Below are positions 57,844 to 64,000 of a stretch of 64,000 bases of DNA, in pieces (within the stretch, counting starts at the first letter, position 1; every line of letters begins with the position of its first letter). The stretch is from NCBI GenBank assembly GCA_029879725.1, contig JAOUPR010000002.1, positions 62,001 through 126,000 of the forward strand, read 5' to 3'. A program made the position numbers and the translations under genes. The notes under the pieces are model-generated. The model was given only the letters and a program-made list of their open reading frames with translations, ran no database searches and was not told where the DNA came from. The DNA comes from Gemmatimonadota bacterium (lineage in GTDB: Bacteria > Gemmatimonadota > Gemmatimonadetes > Longimicrobiales > Gaopeijiaceae).

Positions 57844-58209
57844 GTGGAGCGTCTCCTCCCCGGTGACCTGCCCGCTCCGGTGCGACGAGCCGCGGAGCTG
57901 ACCCTCGAACGCAAGGCCCACGCCGTGGTCGTGCTGGACCTTCGCGGCATCTCGTCGGCCACCGACTTCTTCGTCATCGCCAACGGGACGTCCGATGTCC
58001 AGGTCGGAGCCATCGCTGAGCACGTGAGGGATACGCTGAAGGACGAAGGCGTACCACCGGAGCACGTCGAGGGGATGAAGGGGGGGCGTTGGGCGCTCCT
58101 CGATTACATCGACTTCGTGGTGCACGTGTTTCACCCCGAAGCCCGTATGTTCTATTCACTGGACAACCTCTGGGGCGACGCGCCCCGGTGGGAGGTGGAG
58201 GAGACGTAG
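57844..58209 (+). CDS. rsfS: Ribosomal silencing factor RsfS
   Basis: RsfS binds uL14 and blocks subunit joining in slow growth. The 121-residue protein has KAHAVVVLDLRGISSATDFF (about residues 24-43) and FVIANGTSDVQVGAIAEHV, then WALLDYIDFVVHVFHPEAR (about 82-100). It starts by GTG 5 bases after rplI, an order fitting a ribosome-biogenesis operon. Confidence 0.95.
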   Translation: MERLLPGDLPAPVRRAAELTLERKAHAVVVLDLRGISSATDFFVIANGTSDVQVGAIAEHVRDTLKDEGVPPEHVEGMKGGRWALLDYIDFVVHVFHPEARMFYSLDNLWGDAPRWEVEET

Positions 58210-58316
58210 CGCCCCCGGGTGTCCGCGTCCTAAGTTGTGTGCCGTCGCGCCGCAGGGCGCTATGAATGAGAGGCGGACCTGGAGGAGGCCCGCCCGACCC
58301 TCGAACCCTTCGATGC

Positions 58317-60797
58317 ATGACCGTGGAATTGCCGCCATGGACACCGTTCAGCGCCGATAGCGTACCGGCGCTCCCCTACTTCGGGGAGGACCGGGGCGGG
58401 GTCGTGACCATCGTGGCGTCCAAGGGTGTGGGGCGGACCCATGAGGCGGGGGACCTCCTCCTCACGGCGGTGCGCCGGTGGGCTCACTGGGGTGAGCGCG
58501 TCGTCGTGATGGACATCGGACTGGACAACCCCACGCTGCACGTGAATCTGGGGCTGCCCAACTCCGAGGGGGTGTCGGACGCACTCCTGTTCGGATCGTC
58601 GTTGGAAAGGGTCGCCCAGCCCGTGTCCGGTGGTGCCGGGTTCTTCTTCGTTCCTGCGGGGATGCCGGTGGCCGATCCGGGCTCCGTCGTCGCGGCAGGG
58701 CGGTGGGCTCGCCTCTGCGAAGGGTTCCGCGACGCCGGGGTGGTTCTCGCCCTCTTCGTTTCGGAAGAGGAGTCGACACGGGTCCAGGCAGTGGCCCACG
58801 CGGATCGGGCCATCGTGATCTGCCTTCCCGGGGAGGACGCCGGAGAAGTGCTCGGGCGTACGGACATCCCCACGCTGGCGGTTTTCGGTCCCGAGGTGTC
58901 CGGTGGTCCGGTGGAGGTCATCGAGTCTGAGGCCGCGGTTCCGGCGGCGACGGTCGAGGAGCCGGAGAGGTCGGTGGCGGATCCCGTGGTGGAAACCCCG
59001 GTTGAGGCGACCGCGGAAGAAGCCGATCGGTACATCAGCCTCGAAGAGGCGTTGTCGATGTCCGCCGCGTCCCTGGTCGACGAAGGGACGGCGGTCGAGT
59101 CGGACCGTGTGGTGGAAGAAGACGCGACGGTCGATCCGGCCCCCGTGGTCGAGGAGGAGACCGTGTTCGGTGCGGGACCCGCATCCGACGCGGAGCCGGT
59201 CGCCGAAGCACGCCCGGGAGTCACGCCGGAACCGGACACCTTCTTCGGCATCGGCGCGGCCGCCGGCTCGGACCTCAGCGAGGAGGAGGCGTTCCTCGGT
59301 GGCGCGCTCGAGATCGATCTCCCCGACGAGGGCATGGCGAACATCTGGGCCGTCGAGACGGAGTCCGACGACTTCTTCACCGAACTGGATACCGCGGCCC
59401 TCGGTCCGGACGAACCCTCCTCGGAGGCCGAACCGACCGCGGAAGTCGTTGAGGAGCCCGCCGTCGTGACTTCGGCGGCCGAGCCTCTCGTAGCCGAGCC
59501 CGAAGGTGAGACGGTGGACACGCCGGACGAGTCGGCGGCATGGTCCGCCGGGGCGGCTCCGTCGGCGGTCTCCGATGGCGGGACGTCCGAGAAGGCCGTC
59601 GGCGACGTCGCCGAGGACGCTCCCCTGGAGCAGTTCGACACGGCGTTCCTCGCCGATCTCATGGCGGACCTGGCCGGGGACTCCGATGCGGAACCCGATG
59701 ATCCGTCCATGGAGGCGTCGGACTCCGCCCCCGAAGAGGAGGAGGCCCTCCCCTCCGACATGCTGGACACCTTCCGCAGCGCGGCCGCCGAGGACATCCA
59801 GTCCCTCCTCCTGGGGCAGTCCGGGTCATCGGAAGACGAGGAGGATCTTCTCTCCGATCCGCTGGGCGCCTCTCACGAGGGGGGCGACGATGCGCTTTTC
59901 GACCCCCTGGCGGCCGATCCCATCGATCTGGTGCCGGATGCCGGGGTGTCGGCGCCGGCCGGAGGACCCCAGCGGGAGGTCGCGGCGGAATCGGCGGAGG
60001 GGGTGCGGATCGTCGGATCGCCGGACATCCACGAGGACATGGAGGTGTTCGTCACCTCGTCGCGGCCCGCGCCGGTGGTCAGGACGGTGCCGAACTACAC
60101 CCGGGCCCTCCTCCTCCTCCTCCTCCTGGTCCTCGTCTCGGCCGGGTACATGGGGTATGTCGAGATTCCCTGGATCACCTCCGGGGTGGACATGCACGAC
60201 ATCTTCCCGGAGGCCTTCGACGAGGAAGCAGGGAGTGCCGCCGACGCGGCCTCGGCAGGCGCGCCGGTGACTCCAGCGGCGCGGGTGCGATACACGAGTC
60301 CGGTGGTGCCCTACACGGTGACACTCGGCGCCATCCGCGACGTCGATCAGGTCGAGAGCTTCGTGGCGGACGTGCGGGAGCGGGTTCCCGAAGTGCTCTT
60401 CTACGTCGTCCCCGTGGAGGTGAGCGGCATCCTCTACCACCGGGTGATGGCGGGCGCGGAAGGAGACGAAGCGGGCGCGGCGGCGTTGGCCGATCGGCTC
60501 GCCGAGGCGCTGGGGCGTGAAGTGGACGACATGTTGGTTCGGTCCACTCCATTGGCGTTCCGGATCGGGGAGCTTCCCGACGTGGAAACGGCCCGTGCCC
60601 GAGCCGCCAGCATCGAGGCGGCCGGCGTGCCCGGCTACGTCCTCGCGGTGGACGTCTCCGACGGCCGGACTCTATTCCGGGTGTACGCGGGGGCCTTCGA
60701 AAAGGAACCCGACGCCACCTACCTTCAGAACCAACTCGCGCAGCGGGGCCTCGGCATGGCCGTGCTGACCCAACGGACGGGCCGTCTTCCCGAATGA
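58317..60797 (+). CDS. Degenerate P-loop, acidic linker, membrane helix, SPOR-repeat protein
   Basis: The 826-residue protein has four parts. Residues about 20-190 resemble a MinD/CpsD-type P-loop domain: GGVVTIVASKGVGRTHEAGD (about 27-46) sits where the deviant Walker A would be but reads KGVGRT, and RVVVMDIGLDNPTLHVNLG follows. Residues about 200-590 are a very acidic, low-complexity linker. NYTRALLLLLLLVLVSAGYM (about 595-617) is one membrane helix. The C-terminus (about 660-815) has two SPOR-like repeats (PYTVTLGAIRDVDQVESF; AFRIGELPDVETARARAAS), which would bind denuded septal glycan. The ATG at 58317 excludes a glycine-rich lead-in. It overlaps smc by 4 bases (ATGA). Confidence 0.75.
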   Translation: MTVELPPWTPFSADSVPALPYFGEDRGGVVTIVASKGVGRTHEAGDLLLTAVRRWAHWGERVVVMDIGLDNPTLHVNLGLPNSEGVSDALLFGSSLERVAQPVSGGAGFFFVPAGMPVADPGSVVAAGRWARLCEGFRDAGVVLALFVSEEESTRVQAVAHADRAIVICLPGEDAGEVLGRTDIPTLAVFGPEVSGGPVEVIESEAAVPAATVEEPERSVADPVVETPVEATAEEADRYISLEEALSMSAASLVDEGTAVESDRVVEEDATVDPAPVVEEETVFGAGPASDAEPVAEARPGVTPEPDTFFGIGAAAGSDLSEEEAFLGGALEIDLPDEGMANIWAVETESDDFFTELDTAALGPDEPSSEAEPTAEVVEEPAVVTSAAEPLVAEPEGETVDTPDESAAWSAGAAPSAVSDGGTSEKAVGDVAEDAPLEQFDTAFLADLMADLAGDSDAEPDDPSMEASDSAPEEEEALPSDMLDTFRSAAAEDIQSLLLGQSGSSEDEEDLLSDPLGASHEGGDDALFDPLAADPIDLVPDAGVSAPAGGPQREVAAESAEGVRIVGSPDIHEDMEVFVTSSRPAPVVRTVPNYTRALLLLLLLVLVSAGYMGYVEIPWITSGVDMHDIFPEAFDEEAGSAADAASAGAPVTPAARVRYTSPVVPYTVTLGAIRDVDQVESFVADVRERVPEVLFYVVPVEVSGILYHRVMAGAEGDEAGAAALADRLAEALGREVDDMLVRSTPLAFRIGELPDVETARARAASIEAAGVPGYVLAVDVSDGRTLFRVYAGAFEKEPDATYLQNQLAQRGLGMAVLTQRTGRLPE

Positions 60798-63700
60798 AGC
60801 TCAAATCCCTGAAGATCCACGGTTTCAAGTCCTTCGCCGACAGCACCAAAGTGGAGTTCCACGACGGCATCACCGCCATCGTCGGTCCCAACGGGTGCGG
60901 CAAGTCGAACATCAGCGACGCCATCCGCTGGGTGCTGGGTGAGCAACGCCCCACCGCGATCCGCGGCGCCAAGATGGAGGAGGCCATCTTCCAGGGCTCG
61001 GTGAACCGCCGGCCGGTGAACCGCGGTTTCGTCTCCATGACGGTGACCAACGAGGACGGCGCGCTCCCGGTTCCCTTCGAGGAGGTGGAGATCGGCCGGC
61101 AGGTCTACCGGGACGGGGGGAGCGACTACAGCCTCAACCGCTCGTCCTGCCGTCTCAAGGACGTGGTGGACCTCTGCCGGGACACCGGCTTGGGGGCGAA
61201 CGCGTACAACGTCATCGAGAACCGGATGGTGGACGCCATCCTCTCCGATCGGGCCGACGAGCGCCGGAGCCTCTTCGAGGAGGCGGCGGGGATCGGGAAG
61301 TACAAGGATCGCCGCAAGGCCGCGCTACGGAGGCTGGAACGAGCGGAGATGGACCTCCAGCGTCTCGACGACGTGATCGCGGAGATCCAGACGAAGGTCC
61401 GTTCGCTGGCCCGGCAGAAGGGGAAGGCCGAGCGGTACATGGAGTATCGGAAGCGGAGGCTCGACGTCGAGGTGACCGTGGTGCGGCACCAGCTCGACGT
61501 CCTTTCCCAGCGTCTTTCCGGCGTCGCCAGGGAACTCGAGGGCGATCTCCAGGACGGGGAAGGCAAGATCGCCGAGTTGAGGGCCGCGGAAACGGAGTTC
61601 GAGTCCCTCCGACTGAAGGAAGTCGAGGCCCAGCAGGCCAGGTCCGGGGCGGCGGGCGTTCTGGAGCGTCTGCGAGAGCAGTTGGTGAAGTGGGAGCGTG
61701 ACCTGGCGGTGGCCGAGGAGAGGGCGGTGTACGCCGAACGGCGCCTCGCCCAGATCGGCGAGGAACGGGCGGAGGCGGACACCCGGCAAGGGCAGCTCGG
61801 CACCGACGCCGACGAGCTCCAGACTCGCCGGGCCGCCATGCAGGGTGAGCTCGACGAGTTGAGGAGCGTGGCGGAGGCGCGCCGTGCCGAGTTCCAGGAG
61901 GTTCGCGACCGTATGCAGGAGGCGCGGAGCGTCCTCGAAGGCGTGGAGAGCCGCGAGCGGGAGTTGGCGCGCCGCGGGGCCCAGCTCGAAGGAGACGCCG
62001 AGGCGTCGGAAGCGCAGGCGGCCGAATTGGAGAGGAGGCTGGAGCGACTCACGTCCGATCTCGAGGCGGCGGCGACCGAGTTGACCGACCTCGAATCCCA
62101 GGGAGACCTGTTCTCCGGACGGATGGACGACCTGGCACGCGCCGCCGATGACAGCCGGGTGGCCGTGGATGCCGCGGTGACGGCGGTCTCCGAGGCACGC
62201 AGGACGCTGGAGGAGTTCCGCACCCTCGAGCTCGGGGCCGCGGACCGCGCCTCGTCTCTCGCGGCGCGGAAGGGAGCCCTCGAGCGGATGGACCGCGACC
62301 AGGAGGGCGTGGAGCCGGCGGCCAAGGCGGCCCTGGCTCTGGGGGAAGAGGGGATCCTGGGGATGCTGACGGATTTCATCGAAGCCGACACCGCGCTGGC
62401 GCCCGCCGTGGAGTCCTATCTGGGCAATCTCGCGCGGGGGTTGGTGGTCCGCGATTCGGCCTCCGTGGGCCGGGTGCGCGAGTGGTTCCGGGACGAGTGG
62501 AGCGGGGGGGGAGGCCTGGTGCTTCTCTCCCTCGACCGCGTGCCGGACGAACAGCATGGTGGGTCGCTTCTCCGGGAGGTGAACGCCACCGGCGCGGGCG
62601 CTCCGTGGGTACGGGCGCTCCTGGGTGGGGTCGACGTGGTGGACGAGGCCGCGCTGGATGCTCCCGGGACTGGTGAGCGGGTCGCGCGCTCCGGCGGCGT
62701 CGTGGACGGGCGCGGCGTGGTCCGCATCGGGAACCCCGCCGGAGCCACCGGCGTGCTCGAGCGACGTGAACAGCTCCGCACGCTGGCCATGGAGCACGAG
62801 GAGGCCGTCGCGGCCGCCGACGAGGCCCGCGCGCGGCGCGAAGCCGCGGAGGAGGCGTTCCGCGTCGCGGAGTCCGCTCTCGACGGGGCGCGCCAGGCCC
62901 TGGTGGAAGCCGACGATTCGCACCGTAAGGCGCGCGCGGTGGTGGAGGCCCAGTACGATCAGACGACGCGGCTGAACCGCCATCGCGACGAGCTGGCCCG
63001 ACAGGCCGAGGGGACGCGTGCCGCTCGTTCACGTTCGCTGGACCGGGCGCGGGAGGCGCGGGAGGACCGGGGTGTCCTCGTCTCCGAGGAGGAGGGGATC
63101 CATACCCGCCGCGCCGAGGCGAGGGCGGTGGTGGAGGCGGTTCAGGAGGAATGGGAGACGGTTCGTGCCGAAGAGGCCCGCATCGCCGTGGATCTGGCCC
63201 GTATGGAGGGAGAGTACGCGCGCATCGTCGAGCGCCTCGAGTCCGTCGAACGCGCGCGAGCGGAGGCGCAGAGCCGAATCCAGTCCCTCGCGGTCGAGGA
63301 GGAGTCTCTGGGGGCCGAGCTCGCGTCCGCCCGATCCCTTCGGGAGGACGGTGGAGATGCCTTGGAGAAGCTCTTCGCGGAACGGACCGCCGCCGAGGGG
63401 GCGCTCAGGGAGAAGGAGGAAGCCCTGACCCGGGTGGTGGAGGCCCTGGCGAGTACGGAGCGCCGTGTCCGGGAAGCCCGCACGGAGGAGCGCGCGGCAT
63501 CGGACAGGAGGCATACCCTGGAACTCGAGCGCCAGGAGTTGGGCGGGCGGATCGACCGGATCCGTGAGCGTCTGGAGGGGGAGTGGGGTCGGACCCTGGA
63601 GGCGCTGCTCGCCGACGCCGACGAAGTCGAAGGAGAGCAGGAGGCGCTCCAGCAGGAGCTCAGAGAGCTCGTGATCGCCCTCGAGAAGCTCGGGCCGGTG

Positions 63701-64000
63701 AACATGTTGGCGGTGGAGGAGCACGAGGAGGAGAGCAAGCGCCTCCAGTTCCTCACCGAGCAGAGAGACGATCTGGTGGAGGCGCGCAACGATCTCCGGT
63801 CCGCCATTCGCGAGATCAACCGCACCGCCACGGAACTCTTCGAAGGGACCTTCAACAAGATCCGCGAGAATTTCCGCGAGACGTTCCTGAGGCTCTTCGA
63901 GGGGGGCGAGGCCGATATCTGGCTCGAAAACCCCGAGGACCCCCTCGAGTCGCCCGTGGAGATCCACGCGTCTCCCAGGGGGAAGAAGACCCAGCGCATC
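60794..64000 (+). CDS. smc: Chromosome segregation protein SMC (cut by window end)
   Basis: SMC forms V-shaped dimers that compact and segregate the chromosome with ScpAB. The window holds 1069 codons of the frame, with no stop up to the edge. Visible are LKSLKIHGFKSFADSTKVEF (N-terminus), Walker A GPNGCGKSN (about residues 31-39), two long coiled-coil arms, a hinge (GMLTDFIEADTALAPAVESYLG, about 523-544, cited in parts), and the beginning of the C-terminal head (NFRETFLRLFEGGEADIWLE). The signature motif and Walker B lie beyond the window. Start ATG at 60794 overlaps the SPOR protein stop. Confidence 0.96.
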   Translation, partial: MKLKSLKIHGFKSFADSTKVEFHDGITAIVGPNGCGKSNISDAIRWVLGEQRPTAIRGAKMEEAIFQGSVNRRPVNRGFVSMTVTNEDGALPVPFEEVEIGRQVYRDGGSDYSLNRSSCRLKDVVDLCRDTGLGANAYNVIENRMVDAILSDRADERRSLFEEAAGIGKYKDRRKAALRRLERAEMDLQRLDDVIAEIQTKVRSLARQKGKAERYMEYRKRRLDVEVTVVRHQLDVLSQRLSGVARELEGDLQDGEGKIAELRAAETEFESLRLKEVEAQQARSGAAGVLERLREQLVKWERDLAVAEERAVYAERRLAQIGEERAEADTRQGQLGTDADELQTRRAAMQGELDELRSVAEARRAEFQEVRDRMQEARSVLEGVESRERELARRGAQLEGDAEASEAQAAELERRLERLTSDLEAAATELTDLESQGDLFSGRMDDLARAADDSRVAVDAAVTAVSEARRTLEEFRTLELGAADRASSLAARKGALERMDRDQEGVEPAAKAALALGEEGILGMLTDFIEADTALAPAVESYLGNLARGLVVRDSASVGRVREWFRDEWSGGGGLVLLSLDRVPDEQHGGSLLREVNATGAGAPWVRALLGGVDVVDEAALDAPGTGERVARSGGVVDGRGVVRIGNPAGATGVLERREQLRTLAMEHEEAVAAADEARARREAAEEAFRVAESALDGARQALVEADDSHRKARAVVEAQYDQTTRLNRHRDELARQAEGTRAARSRSLDRAREAREDRGVLVSEEEGIHTRRAEARAVVEAVQEEWETVRAEEARIAVDLARMEGEYARIVERLESVERARAEAQSRIQSLAVEEESLGAELASARSLREDGGDALEKLFAERTAAEGALREKEEALTRVVEALASTERRVREARTEERAASDRRHTLELERQELGGRIDRIRERLEGEWGRTLEALLADADEVEGEQEALQQELRELVIALEKLGPVNMLAVEEHEEESKRLQFLTEQRDDLVEARNDLRSAIREINRTATELFEGTFNKIRENFRETFLRLFEGGEADIWLENPEDPLESPVEIHASPRGKKTQRI

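Noticed and set aside
58258-58316. Extended N-terminus of the P-loop/SPOR protein from 58266
   Set aside because: The lead-in (Gly/Pro rich) is not family-like; the ATG at 58317 is preferred.
61325-62983. Minus-strand frames opposite smc
   Set aside because: They mirror coiled-coil codons of smc and show no motif or ribosome binding site.

Overview
The window is GC-rich, densely coded bacterial chromosome: about 59 protein genes, one tRNA, no intergenic gap over 300 bases, and no insertion sequence, prophage or CRISPR array that I could see. Gene content suggests a Gram-negative-type, probably respiring bacterium. It has a cytochrome c maturation (System I) cluster, a menaquinone/ubiquinone methyltransferase, a membrane pyrophosphatase, secreted proteins with signal peptides, SPOR and bactofilin-like proteins. 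Gene order and secreted families recall Gemmatimonadota; that is an inference, since no rRNA gene is present.

Layout: 1-1169, an anti-sigma-type ATPase and a STAS-like partner. 1252-4024, a PLP transsulfuration enzyme and SelO. 4043-5665 (minus), pruA. 5868-7245, Fe-S carriers (NifU-like, ApbC/Mrp). 7261-11702 (minus), an ECF sigma factor, an anti-sigma factor with two zinc fingers, a bactofilin-like membrane protein, a toast-rack-like protein and a small membrane protein. 11836-12564, ubiE. 12524-18761 (minus), M48 peptidase, purD, mutM and two M16 peptidase-like proteins. 18899-20068 (minus), metB-like gene. 20280-26084, glmM, glmS, dtd, maf, glpK. 26295-31663, ccmE-F-(zinc ribbon)-A-B-C-D. 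31676-32092 (minus), a LeuA-dimer-like small protein. 32319-46618, recA, then a long, tightly overlapping run from alaS to ispE. 46686-46756, tRNA-Gln, followed by a secreted protein. 48720-53129, prs, rplY, pth, hppA. 53231-55588, an M20 peptidase and ychF. 55764-58209, an rpsF-rpsR fusion, a DUF2232-type protein, rplI and rsfS. 58317-64000, a P-loop/SPOR membrane protein and smc, cut by the window end.

Three results come straight from the bases. First, ribosomal proteins S6 and S18 are encoded as one continuous 209-residue protein joined by an acidic linker. Second, three near-identical promoter-like elements (GAAAC[C/T]-N16-CGTAG[A/T]) lie on the minus strand: before the ECF sigma gene, before its anti-sigma gene, and before the M48 peptidase gene. 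They look like a small autoregulated envelope-stress regulon. Third, the gene upstream of smc encodes a degenerate MinD/CpsD-like P-loop domain, a very long acidic linker, one membrane segment and two C-terminal SPOR-like repeats.

Most genes within runs overlap by 4 bases (ATGA or GTGA), implying translational coupling. Putative housekeeping promoters share a TTGANN -35 with a TA[A/G/T][C/G][A/T]T-like -10.
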